64,000 nucleotides of DNA, taken from the NCBI RefSeq assembly GCF_014837235.1, contig NZ_JACYFT010000001.1, positions 1,191,688 through 1,255,687 of the forward strand, given 5' to 3'. The position numbers and the translations under genes are program-made. The DNA is from Limnohabitans radicicola (lineage in GTDB: Bacteria; Pseudomonadota; Gammaproteobacteria; Burkholderiales; Burkholderiaceae_C). Positions 1 through 8,074 of this stretch are shown one piece after another. Below the pieces are notes generated by a model, which searched no databases, was not told where the DNA came from, and saw nothing but the letters and a program-made list of their open reading frames with translations. How positions within the stretch are numbered: position 1 is the stretch's first letter; each line of letters starts with the position of its first letter.

Positions 1-237
1 GAGCAAGGCCTGGTAGGCCGCATCGCCCATCATTTTCTGGTTCATGGCCATACCCGCGTCGGCGCTGTCCATGTCCAGCAGCCAATGGATGCGCAAATGC
101 CCGAACACCTCCATGCCACAACGCATGTTGACCTGGTAGGTCTTGTTGACATAAGCGCACACATCACCGGCAAACTGCAGGGCTGCCGCCGCCGAAGCGG
201 CGTGCTTGACGGTCACGGAACGAATGAACAAGTGCAT
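1..237 (-). CDS. Hypothetical protein, N-terminal 79 residues only
   Basis: The reading frame opens at an ATG preceded by GAGGAG at good spacing and stays open to the window edge, so the 3' end is missing. The visible part starts MHLFIRSV, contains an AYVNKTYQVN stretch and a histidine/tryptophan pair (HLRIHW), and has no signal peptide or membrane segment. I do not recognise the family. It lies 85 bases downstream of the acyl-CoA dehydrogenase in the same direction, so it is probably the next gene of the terpene-utilization operon. The codon pattern and ribosome binding site make it a real gene; the function is unknown. Confidence 0.7.
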   Translation of the reverse strand, partial: MHLFIRSVTVKHAASAAAALQFAGDVCAYVNKTYQVNMRCGMEVFGHLRIHWLLDMDSADAGMAMNQKMMGDAAYQALL

Positions 238-322
238 GTGGAACTCCTCGGAATGAGGGTCCCATGGTGGCCAAAACCTTTTCGCGTGTCGGTGGGCTGA
301 CGCACGCCTGCGGATGACGCGC

Positions 323-1474
323 TCAAATGCCCAGCTGCTTGCCCGCGAGTTCTTTCATGATCTCTTCGGCGCCGCCACCGATCATCATCACCTTGACTTC
401 GCGGTAGATGCGCTCCACCCGCGTGCCGCGCATGAAGCCCATGCCGCCCAGGATCTGCACCGCCTGATCGGCGCAGAACTGCATGGTCTGCGTCGTGTGG
501 TTTTTCAGCATGCACAGCTCGGCCACCGTGCGGGGGCTGTGGTCGCCCGCGTCCAGTTTTTGCGCCAGCTGCTCCAGCCAGGGTTGGCAGGACGCGATCT
601 TCATCTGCATATCGACCAGCTTGTGGCGGATGACCTGGCGCTCGATGAGCGGCGCACCAAAGGTCTTGCGCTGGCGCGCCCAGTCGAGTGCATCGTCGTA
701 GCAGACCTTGGCAAAGGCCCAGGCCCCCACCGCCAGCGTCAGGCGCTCGGTGTTGAAGTTCGTCATGATGGCGCGAAAGCCCGCGCCTTCTTCGCCGATC
801 AGGTGGTCGTGTGGCACGCGGCAATCGTCAAAGCGCAGGTGCGCGGTGTCGCTGGACCACCAGCCCATCTTGCGCAGCGGCGTGCGCGACAGGCCCGGCG
901 CATCGCCCGGCACCGCGATCAGCGACAGGCCCGAGGCCCCCGGCCCGCCCGTGCGCACCGCCACCGTGATCCAGTCGGCGCGCAGGCCGGAGGTGATGAA
1001 CACCTTCTCGCCGTTGAGCACCCACTCCCCACCGTCCAACCGGGCGGTGGTGCGGATGGCCGCCACGTCCGAGCCGCCACCGGGTTCGGTGATGGCCAGC
1101 GCCGCGATCTTGTGGCCCGCCAGCACCTCGGGCACGATGCGTTGCTTGAGGGCCTCCGAGCCCAGCGCCACCACGGGCGGCAGGCCGATGGTGTGCGAAA
1201 ACAGACTCGCCAGCACACCCCCCGAGCCCGCCTTGGCGACTTCTTCGCTCACGATCAGGCGGTAGAGGTTGTCGGCCGCGATGCCGCCATAGGCTTCGGG
1301 GTAGCCGATGGCCAGCAGGCCGATGTCGGCGGCTTTTTTGTACAGCGAACGGGGAAAGTACTCGCCACGCTCGGCGGCTTCGTCCCAGTCGTTGACATGG
1401 GGCGCGATCTCGCGCTCGACAAACTGCCGGACCGTGGCGCGGAAGTCCTCGTGGGCAGCGGTGTAGGGGCTCAT
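323..1474 (-). CDS. Acyl-CoA dehydrogenase
   Basis: A 383-residue acyl-CoA dehydrogenase of normal family length: N-terminal helical domain (about 1-115), beta domain with the flavin/substrate stretch ITEPGGGSD near 125-135, and C-terminal helical domain ending in a GGMGFMRGT stretch and GGGAEEI. FAD-dependent alpha,beta-desaturation of an acyl-CoA is the family reaction. The usual YEGT glutamate site near the C-terminus reads IGGGAEE, so the catalytic base may sit elsewhere, as in isovaleryl-CoA dehydrogenase-type enzymes. The chosen ATG starts MSPYTAAHEDF; the longer frame upstream overlaps the carboxylase gene. It follows atuF by 16 bases, so it is likely co-transcribed. The substrate is unknown but plausibly a later terpenoid intermediate. 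Confidence 0.93.
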   Translation of the reverse strand: MSPYTAAHEDFRATVRQFVEREIAPHVNDWDEAAERGEYFPRSLYKKAADIGLLAIGYPEAYGGIAADNLYRLIVSEEVAKAGSGGVLASLFSHTIGLPPVVALGSEALKQRIVPEVLAGHKIAALAITEPGGGSDVAAIRTTARLDGGEWVLNGEKVFITSGLRADWITVAVRTGGPGASGLSLIAVPGDAPGLSRTPLRKMGWWSSDTAHLRFDDCRVPHDHLIGEEGAGFRAIMTNFNTERLTLAVGAWAFAKVCYDDALDWARQRKTFGAPLIERQVIRHKLVDMQMKIASCQPWLEQLAQKLDAGDHSPRTVAELCMLKNHTTQTMQFCADQAVQILGGMGFMRGTRVERIYREVKVMMIGGGAEEIMKELAGKQLGI

Positions 1475-1490
1475 GGTGGCGTCTCCGTGC

Positions 1491-3497
1491 TCAAGCGGCC
1501 GCTTCGATTTCGGCCAGCACACGGCGCGCGGCCACCTGCTCGCCCGCCCGGGCATGCAGGCCCTTGACCTGCCCGGCAATGGGCGCGAGCAGGCGGTGTT
1601 CCATCTTCATCGCCTCCATCACCAGCAGGGTTTGACCGGCCTGCACGCTCTGGCCCGGTGCCACTTCGACGCGCACCACGCGGCCGTGCATGGGGGCCAG
1701 CACCGCCCCGCTGCTGGCGGTCTGGGCGCGGCTGGCCGCTTGCCAGCGCAGGTCTTCGCCGTGCAGCTCCAGAGGGCCAACTTGCAACCAGAACTGATCA
1801 CCTTGGCGCACCAGCACCGCCTCCACAGGTTGTCCGTTGACGATCGCCGACACCTGACCGTCAGCCGCCCTGCGCAAGTCGGTGATGGCGACCTCATGGT
1901 CTTGCCCGTGCGCTTGCCACGCACCGCCCTGGCCTTGCACCGTCCAGACTTGCCGCTCGCCCTGCAGCTGCAAGGGCAGCGCCGTGTCCACACGCCCCGC
2001 CGACTGCCAGCCTGCCCAGAGCGCAGGCAGTGGCATGTCGGACGTGACCGCGAGGCACACGGCCAAGAGGCCATGCAGGTGCACCGCACTGGCCGCCACA
2101 GGCGCTGGCAGGTGCTGGCCCAAGAAGGCGGTGCTGAAGTCCCCCGCCGCAAACACCGGGTGCCGCAGCACCTGCGTCAAAAAGGCGCGGTTAGTCGGCA
2201 AACCGATGCACTGGGTGCGGTCCAGCCCATCAGCCAGCTGACGCAAGGCGCTCGCACGGTCGGGGCCGTGTGCGATCAGCTTGCCCAGCATCGAGTCGTA
2301 AAACGGGCTGATTGGCATGCCCGATTGCAGCGCCGCATCGCAGCGCAAGCCCGCAGGCGCTTGCCAGCGCAGCAAGCTGCCCGCTTGCGGCAAATGGTTG
2401 TTTGTCGGGTCTTCGGCGCACAGCCGCGCCTCGATGGCGTGTCCCCCCGACTCGAAGCGCTGCAGCACCTCGTCCTGCGTGATGTCCAGTGACGCGCCTG
2501 CCGCGATGCGCAACTGCCAGGCCGCGAGGTCCAACCCTGTGAGGCATTCGGTCACCGGGTGCTCGACCTGCAAGCGGGTATTCATCTCCATGAACCAGAA
2601 GCTGCCATCGGCGTCGAGCAAAAACTCCACCGTGCCCGCCCCCACATAGCCCGCTTCGCTCGCGCTGCGGGCCACTTGCACAGCGGCCTCGCCCATGCGG
2701 CGGCGCAGCGCGGGGTTGACCGCAGGCGACGGCGCTTCTTCGATCAACTTTTGGTGGCGGCGCTGCACGGTGCAGTCGCGCTCGCCCAGGTGCAGCACCT
2801 GTCCATGACCATCGGCCAGCACCTGCACCTCCACATGGCGCGGCGCGAGCAGGGCGCGCTCGAGCAGCAAGCGGCCATCGCCAAAGGCGGCGCGGGCTTC
2901 GGCGTGCGCGGCCTGCAAGGCCTCGGGCAAATTGGCGGCGTCCTGGACCAGGCGCATGCCGCGTCCGCCGCCCCCGGCCGAGGCCTTGACCATCAGCGGC
3001 AGGCCCAGCTGCTCGGCCTGCGCCTGCAAGGCGGCCAGGTCTTCGCTCGCGTCCACGGTGCCGGGCAGCACGGGCACCCCCGCGGCCTGCATGCGGCGGC
3101 GCGCGCTGGCCTTGTCGCCCATGGCGTCGATGGCGGCAGGCGGTGGCCCGACCCACACCAGCCCCGCGCCGATCACGGCCTGCGCGAACGTGGCGTTCTC
3201 GGACAAAAAGCCGTAGCCGGGGTGGATGGCTTGCGCCCCGCTTCTGAGTGCGGCGTCGAGGATGGCGTCGATGCGCAGGTAGCTGTCGGCCGGGCGCTCA
3301 CCGCCGATGCTCACCGCCGTGTCACAGCTGTGGACAAAGGGTGCATCGCGGTCGGCGTCGGAATACACCGCCACGGTGCGGATGCCCAGCGCCCGCGCAC
3401 TGCGCGCCACCCGGGCCACGATCTCGCCCCGGTTGGCGATCAGCAAGGTGTCAAAGGGCCGCAGGGGCAACTGACTGGCGAAGGTTGAAGCACTCAT
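1491..3497 (-). CDS. atuF: Geranyl-CoA carboxylase alpha subunit (biotin carboxylase/BCCP)
   Basis: A 668-residue biotin-dependent carboxylase alpha subunit. The order is biotin carboxylase N-domain (about 14-130), ATP-grasp domain with the glycine-rich ATP loop GGGGRGM near 175, carboxylase C-domain to about 460, a linker, and a C-terminal biotinyl domain with EAMKMEH (biotinyl lysine about 631). It carboxylates biotin and passes CO2 to the beta subunit. Methylcrotonyl- and geranyl-CoA carboxylase alpha subunits look alike. The neighbours atuB, atuC, atuD and atuE, and the absence of an HMG-CoA lyase gene, favour geranyl-CoA carboxylase. Its ATG overlaps the atuE stop (ATGA), which indicates translational coupling. 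Confidence 0.88.
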   Translation of the reverse strand: MSASTFASQLPLRPFDTLLIANRGEIVARVARSARALGIRTVAVYSDADRDAPFVHSCDTAVSIGGERPADSYLRIDAILDAALRSGAQAIHPGYGFLSENATFAQAVIGAGLVWVGPPPAAIDAMGDKASARRRMQAAGVPVLPGTVDASEDLAALQAQAEQLGLPLMVKASAGGGGRGMRLVQDAANLPEALQAAHAEARAAFGDGRLLLERALLAPRHVEVQVLADGHGQVLHLGERDCTVQRRHQKLIEEAPSPAVNPALRRRMGEAAVQVARSASEAGYVGAGTVEFLLDADGSFWFMEMNTRLQVEHPVTECLTGLDLAAWQLRIAAGASLDITQDEVLQRFESGGHAIEARLCAEDPTNNHLPQAGSLLRWQAPAGLRCDAALQSGMPISPFYDSMLGKLIAHGPDRASALRQLADGLDRTQCIGLPTNRAFLTQVLRHPVFAAGDFSTAFLGQHLPAPVAASAVHLHGLLAVCLAVTSDMPLPALWAGWQSAGRVDTALPLQLQGERQVWTVQGQGGAWQAHGQDHEVAITDLRRAADGQVSAIVNGQPVEAVLVRQGDQFWLQVGPLELHGEDLRWQAASRAQTASSGAVLAPMHGRVVRVEVAPGQSVQAGQTLLVMEAMKMEHRLLAPIAGQVKGLHARAGEQVAARRVLAEIEAAA

Positions 3498-4294
3498 GGC
3501 AAGCCTTTCGGTGTGGCCCAGGCGGGCGCACGTTTGGCCCCCAAAGCGGCCAGGCCTTCGCTGGCGGTGCCGCTGCGCAGGGACCGGGCAAAGGCCTCGG
3601 CCGCAAAATCCAGCGTTTCGCCCAGACTGCTGACCCTGCGACGGGACAGAATGGCTTTGGTCGCGCGCAAGGCCTGCGGTTCTGCGCGCCGCAAGCGTTC
3701 TTGCCAGGCGGCCAAAGCCTGCGGCAGTTCAGCCTGCGGCACCACCTCGTCCACCAGGCCGATGCGCTGTGCCTCGGTCGCGTTCACCCGCTGCGCACTG
3801 GCCATCAGGCGCAGGGCCTGACGTTCGCCCAGCCGCGCCGCCACAAAAGGCGCAATCTGCGCCGGGGGCAGGCCCAGCGTGACTTCGGGCGTGGCCAGCA
3901 CCGCTGTGTCAGTAGCCAGCACCACATCGCAGGCTGCGGCCAGGCCACAGCCGCCGCCCATGGCCGCGCCTTCGATGCAGGCCATCGTCAGCACGGGGCT
4001 GCCCGCCAGCACGTCGAGCATCGCGCCAAAGGCCCGGTTGAACACCGCGATGGGGTCAGGGCCTTGCGCAGGCGCAGGCTCGGCCATCAGGGTGCGAAAG
4101 CGGCTGAAGTCGCCGCCTGCGCAAAAGGTGCCGCCCGCGCCGCGCAGCAGCACGGCGCGCACAGAGGGGTCTTGCGCGGCGTCGTTCAAGGCCTGTTGCA
4201 GGCCACTGACCATCGCGTCGGTCAGCGCGTTGCGGCTGGCCGGGGCGTCGAGCCAAAGCACCCACCAGGGGCCATCGCGTTCGGTGCGCAGCAT
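3494..4294 (-). CDS. atuE: Isohexenylglutaconyl-CoA hydratase-like crotonase
   Basis: A 266-residue crotonase-fold enzyme with the oxyanion-hole motifs GTFCAGGDF (about 70) and EGAAMGGGCGLAAACD (about 108-123). In the Atu pathway this enzyme hydrates the carboxylated geranyl-CoA product, isohexenylglutaconyl-CoA. Assignment to that step rests on gene order, since crotonases are hard to separate by motif; a methylglutaconyl-CoA hydratase (LiuC) would look similar. It starts four bases after the atuD stop and ends overlapping the atuF start, so the three genes are translationally linked. Confidence 0.83.
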   Translation of the reverse strand: MLRTERDGPWWVLWLDAPASRNALTDAMVSGLQQALNDAAQDPSVRAVLLRGAGGTFCAGGDFSRFRTLMAEPAPAQGPDPIAVFNRAFGAMLDVLAGSPVLTMACIEGAAMGGGCGLAAACDVVLATDTAVLATPEVTLGLPPAQIAPFVAARLGERQALRLMASAQRVNATEAQRIGLVDEVVPQAELPQALAAWQERLRRAEPQALRATKAILSRRRVSSLGETLDFAAEAFARSLRSGTASEGLAALGAKRAPAWATPKGLP

Positions 4295-4298
4295 GGGG

Positions 4299-5453
4299 TC
4301 ACCGCTTCTTGGGCAAGGTGTGCATGTACTTGCAGATGATGCCCAGCATCACCTCGTCGGCGCCGCCGCCAATGGAGGCCAGGCGGCCGTCGCGGTACAG
4401 GCGCGAGACCAGGTTGTCCCAGGTGAAGCCCATGCCGCCCCAGTACTGCAGGCAGGCATCGGGCACGGTGCGCAAGAGGCGTCCGGCCTTGAGCTTGGCC
4501 ATGGACGCCCACTCGGTCACGTCCTGACCCGCGAGGTAGTGTTCGGTGGCCATGTAGGTCAGGGCGCGCAGGGCTTCGACCTCGGTCTTGAGTTCGGCCA
4601 GCTTGAAATGCACGCTCTGGTTGTCAAGCACCGACTGGCCAAAGGCCATGCGCTCGCCGGTGTATTCGATGGTCTGCTCGATGCAGTTGGTGAGCGACTG
4701 GATCGCATTGGCCGCGCACCACAGGCGTTCCTCCTGGAACTGCTGCATCTGGTAGGTGAAGCCCATGCCTTCTTCGCCGATGCGGTAACGCTGGGGCACA
4801 CGCACATCGTCAAAGTGGATCAGCCCGGTGTCGCTGGCCATCATGCCGATCTTGCGGATCTTCTTGGCCACCGTGATGCCCGGCGTGTTCATGGGCACCA
4901 TGATCAGGCTCTTGTTTTTGTGGGCCGGGCCATCAGACGTGTTGGCCAGCAGGCACATCCAGTCGGCCTGCAGGCTGTTGGTGATCCACATCTTGCCGCC
5001 GTTGATGATGTAGTCGTCCCCGTCCTTGCGGGCGGTGGTCTTGACCGAGGCCACGTCCGAGCCCGCGCCCGGCTCGGACACGCCGATGCAGCCCACCATG
5101 TCGCCCGCAATGGCGGGCGCCAGGAACTCGGCGCGCAAGGCGTCCGAGCCAAAGCGCGCCAGCGCTGGGGTGCACATGTCGGTCTGCACGCCAATGGCCA
5201 TGGGCAAAGCGCCGCAGTGGATGTGGCCCAGCGCCTCGGCCATTACCACCGAGTACGAGTAGTCCAGGCCCGAGCCGCCATAGGCTTCGGGCTTGGTCAG
5301 ACCCAGGTAGCCCAAGTTACCGAGCTTCTTGAAGACTTCGTGGGCCGGAAAGATTTCGGCCTTTTCCCATTCGTCCACATGCGGGTTGATCTCGTCGTCG
5401 ATGAAGCGCTTGAGGTTGCGCTTGAGCTCTTCGTGTTCATGGGTCAATTGCAT
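4299..5453 (-). CDS. atuD: Citronellyl-CoA dehydrogenase
   Basis: A 384-residue acyl-CoA dehydrogenase with an intact N-terminal helical domain, the flavin-site motif VSEPGAGSD near 127, WITNS near 155, and a C-terminal QYWGGMGF then GGGADEV. The whole sequence matches my knowledge of AtuD, which oxidises cis-citronellyl-CoA to geranyl-CoA with FAD and passes electrons to ETF. As in the neighbouring dehydrogenase, the YEGT site is glycine-rich rather than glutamate. The start is MQLTHEHEEL, with an AGGAGACTTCTC ribosome binding site. It sits between atuC (33 bases upstream) and atuE in the order seen in Pseudomonas atu clusters. Confidence 0.9.
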   Translation of the reverse strand: MQLTHEHEELKRNLKRFIDDEINPHVDEWEKAEIFPAHEVFKKLGNLGYLGLTKPEAYGGSGLDYSYSVVMAEALGHIHCGALPMAIGVQTDMCTPALARFGSDALRAEFLAPAIAGDMVGCIGVSEPGAGSDVASVKTTARKDGDDYIINGGKMWITNSLQADWMCLLANTSDGPAHKNKSLIMVPMNTPGITVAKKIRKIGMMASDTGLIHFDDVRVPQRYRIGEEGMGFTYQMQQFQEERLWCAANAIQSLTNCIEQTIEYTGERMAFGQSVLDNQSVHFKLAELKTEVEALRALTYMATEHYLAGQDVTEWASMAKLKAGRLLRTVPDACLQYWGGMGFTWDNLVSRLYRDGRLASIGGGADEVMLGIICKYMHTLPKKR

Positions 5454-5486
5454 GAGAAGTCTCCTGGGCGATAGGGTGGAAAAGGT

Positions 5487-7061
5487 TCAGGGGCGAGCCA
5501 CGCCGTACTGCATGGGGCGCAGGTTTTTCTGTTCGGCTTCTGCGCAAATCTTCAGCGTGAGCGCCAGCACGCGGCGCGTGTCGCGCGGGTCGATCACGCC
5601 GTCGTCAAGCAGCAGACCCGAGGTGTAGAAAGCGCTCATCTGCCGTTCAAACGTCTGCACGATCTTGTCCTGCAGGGACTGCAGTTTGGCCAGGTCGGGC
5701 GCTTCGCCTTTGCGCCGGGCCGCGTCTTCGAGCACGATGCCCATGGTGCCTGCGGCCTGCTGCGGCCCCATCACCGCCGTGCGGGCGTTGGGCCAGACAA
5801 ACAAGAAGCGCGGGCCAAAGCCTCGCCCGCACATGCCGTAGTTGCCTGCGCCAAACGAGGCACCGCACTGGATGGTGATCTGCGGCACGCGCACGTTCGA
5901 CAGCGTCTGGATCTGCTTGGAGCCGTGCTTGATCATGCCCGCCTGCTCGGCGTCCTTGCCCACAATGAAGCCGGTGGTGTTTTGCAGCCACACGATGGGC
6001 AAACCACTCTGGTCACAGGACTGCACAAAGTGCGTGATCTTGGTGCTGCCCGCCGGATCGATCGGACCGTTGTTGGTGACGATCCCCACGCGCTGCCCGG
6101 CAATCGATGCATGGCCGCACACGGTGGCGCTGCCATAGGCCTCCTTGAATTCCAGAAAGGCCGAGGCGTCGACGATGCGGGCAATCACGTCCCGCATGTC
6201 CACCGGGGTCTTGAGGTCGGGCGAGAAGAGGTCCAGCAGGCCTTCGGGGTCTTGCAGCGGCGCGGCACCATCGGGCCAGACCGTGCCTTGCGCCTGCCAG
6301 CCCAGCGACGCCACCAGTTCACGCGCCATGCCGATGCCGTGCGCATCGTCTTCGGCCACGTACTCGGCCAGACCCGACACACTGGCGTGCATGTCGGCAC
6401 CGCCCAGCGTTTCGTCGTCGGCCACTTCGCCCGTGGCCGCTTTCAGCAGCGGCGGCCCGGCCAGAAAGGCGCGGCCCCGGCCACGCACCATGATCACGTA
6501 GTCCGACAGGCCCGTCATGTACGCACCGCCTGCGGTGGACGGCCCGTGTACCACGGCAATGACCGGGATGCCCGCTGCCGACAGGCGGGTCAGGTTGTAG
6601 AAATTGCGCCCGCCGTGGACGAACTGCTCGACCTTGTACTGCAGCAGGTTGGCCCCGGCCGACTCGACCAGGTGAATGAAGGGCAGGCGGTTGTCGAGCG
6701 CGATCTGCTGCGCGCGCTGCAGCTTCTCCAGCCCCATGGGCTGCAGCGCGCCCGCGTCGATGCCGCCGTCGTCGGCGACGACCAGCGCCCGCGTGCCCGA
6801 GACCAGGCCGATGCCCACGATCTGCCCACCCCCTGCGGTGGACTTGTCGGGGTCGGGCGTGTCCTGCAGCCAACCTGCGAGCGACGAGAGTTCCAGAAAC
6901 GGCGTGCCCGGGTCCAGCAGGCGCTGCACCCGCTCGCGCGGCAGCAGCTGGTCGCGTTTGGCATACAGCGGACCCGCCTGTGCGCTGCGCGCACGCGTGC
7001 GCGCTTCGATGCCGCGCCACTGCGCGATCATCGCCAGCATGTGTTCCCTGTTGGCATTCAT
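5487..7061 (-). CDS. atuC: Geranyl-CoA carboxylase beta subunit (carboxyltransferase)
   Basis: A 524-residue acyl-CoA carboxyltransferase with N- and C-terminal crotonase-like halves. Recognisable features are LLPRERVQRLLDPG near the N-terminus, an SAGANLL acyl-CoA loop, a GPSTAGGAYMTG oxyanion region, and FGAGNYGMCGRGF with the TAVMGPQQAAGTMG stretch in the C half. It transfers carboxyl from biotin to the gamma-carbon of geranyl-CoA together with AtuF. The methylcrotonyl-CoA carboxylase beta subunit is the main alternative; context decides. The ATG (MNANREHML) overlaps the atuB stop as ATGA, so the long open frame upstream is not part of the protein. Confidence 0.88.
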   Translation of the reverse strand: MNANREHMLAMIAQWRGIEARTRARSAQAGPLYAKRDQLLPRERVQRLLDPGTPFLELSSLAGWLQDTPDPDKSTAGGGQIVGIGLVSGTRALVVADDGGIDAGALQPMGLEKLQRAQQIALDNRLPFIHLVESAGANLLQYKVEQFVHGGRNFYNLTRLSAAGIPVIAVVHGPSTAGGAYMTGLSDYVIMVRGRGRAFLAGPPLLKAATGEVADDETLGGADMHASVSGLAEYVAEDDAHGIGMARELVASLGWQAQGTVWPDGAAPLQDPEGLLDLFSPDLKTPVDMRDVIARIVDASAFLEFKEAYGSATVCGHASIAGQRVGIVTNNGPIDPAGSTKITHFVQSCDQSGLPIVWLQNTTGFIVGKDAEQAGMIKHGSKQIQTLSNVRVPQITIQCGASFGAGNYGMCGRGFGPRFLFVWPNARTAVMGPQQAAGTMGIVLEDAARRKGEAPDLAKLQSLQDKIVQTFERQMSAFYTSGLLLDDGVIDPRDTRRVLALTLKICAEAEQKNLRPMQYGVARP

Positions 7062-7924
7062 GGCGCGTCCTGAAGTACCCGAGGCGTGGTGGCCAGGTGA
7101 AAGCCATTGAAGGCCGCCGTTTGGCCACCTTTGCCCACCTCGGGCCAGACGCGCTTGGCGTTGGGCGCGGCACCGTCCACACGCAAACACGCGCCCGACA
7201 CAAAGGCCGCAGCCTCGGACAGCAGGAACACGATGGCGGCCGAGACTTCGCTTTCGGTGCCCATGCGCTGCACTGGCACCATCTTGCCCATGCTGCGGAT
7301 CAGTGGCCCCATCTCTGGCGGGTACTGGTCCATGCCGCTGGACGCGATCCAGCCCGGGGCCACCGCATTGACGCGCACCGGGCCCCACTCCAGGGCGGCG
7401 GTCTCGGTGAAGTTGAGCATGCCCGCCCGCGCCGCACCCGAGTGGCCCATGCTGGGCATGCCCATCCAGATGTCGGCAATGATGTTGACGATGGCACCGC
7501 CGTGCTGCGCCATCCACTGTGTGTAGGCTTCGCGCGCCATCAAAAAGCCGCCCGTGAGGTTGTTGCGCACCACCGCGTCCCAGCCCTTGGCGCTGATTTT
7601 TTCAAGGGGTGAGGGAAACTGACCGCCCGCGTTGTTGACCAGCCCGTCGATGCGGCCGTGCGCGGCCAGCACATCGGCCACGGTGGCCTGCACCTGCGCT
7701 TCTTCGCGGATGTCGCACACATGGACGGACGCTGTGCCGCCGACTGCGGCAATTTCGGCCTGCACGGCCTGGAGTTTTTCGTTCTTGCGCCCGACCAGCG
7801 CGACGCGCGCCCCCAGGCTGACCAGCTCGTGCGCGGTGCAGCGCCCGATGCCCGAGCCACCGCCCGTCACGATCACCGCCTGACCCTGAAACAGGCCGGG
7901 GCGGAACACACTTTTGTAGCCCAT
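7058..7924 (-). CDS. atuB: SDR-family oxidoreductase of the terpene operon
   Basis: A 288-residue short-chain dehydrogenase. Residues 20-27 (TGGGSGIG) form the nucleotide loop and NNAGG lies near 95. The segment GHSGAARAGM stands where classical SDRs have YxxxK, a pattern shared with peroxisomal enoyl-CoA reductase (PECR)-type SDRs. An extended C-terminal tail ends GFHLATTPRV. AtuB homologues head the citronellol/geraniol catabolic operons; the exact reaction is not established. GGAGAG six bases before the ATG supports this start. It is the first gene of the minus-strand operon and is divergent from the thiolase at 8075. Confidence 0.88.
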   Translation of the reverse strand: MGYKSVFRPGLFQGQAVIVTGGGSGIGRCTAHELVSLGARVALVGRKNEKLQAVQAEIAAVGGTASVHVCDIREEAQVQATVADVLAAHGRIDGLVNNAGGQFPSPLEKISAKGWDAVVRNNLTGGFLMAREAYTQWMAQHGGAIVNIIADIWMGMPSMGHSGAARAGMLNFTETAALEWGPVRVNAVAPGWIASSGMDQYPPEMGPLIRSMGKMVPVQRMGTESEVSAAIVFLLSEAAAFVSGACLRVDGAAPNAKRVWPEVGKGGQTAAFNGFHLATTPRVLQDAP

Positions 7925-8074
7925 ACGCTCTCCGTGATGTGCTGGCTTTTCGGGGCTGAAACGCCTCCCCAAAGTTGTCAACCAAGCACTTGCTTTGTTC
8001 AGTGTGCACACCCATAATGGCTTTGTCAATCGCCGGGTTTGCCCTGAGCCACCCGGCCCACCCTGGAGAAACCC
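7925..8074. promoter_or_regulatory. Divergent promoter region with AAGCA-CT-TGCTT operator candidate
   Basis: These 150 bases separate atuB from the thiolase gene and must hold both promoters. A perfect palindrome, AAGCACTTGCTT, lies at 7984-7995, flanked by ACC and TGTT. Short palindromes with this kind of half-site are typical of TetR-family regulators of acyl-CoA catabolism, but no such regulator gene is adjacent here. CTGGAGAAACCC just before 8075 is the thiolase ribosome binding site. The operator role is inferred. Confidence 0.4.

Noticed and set aside
314-1567. Plus-strand open frame of 417 codons antisense to the acyl-CoA dehydrogenase
   Set aside because: The minus-strand frame has clear family motifs; the antisense frame is histidine/arginine/alanine-rich with no motif and mirrors codon bias.
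323-7924. Leucine/isovalerate (Liu) pathway as identity of the first operon
   Set aside because: The carboxylase subunits alone would allow it, but there is no HMG-CoA lyase or liuR gene and the dehydrogenase matches citronellyl-CoA dehydrogenase better.
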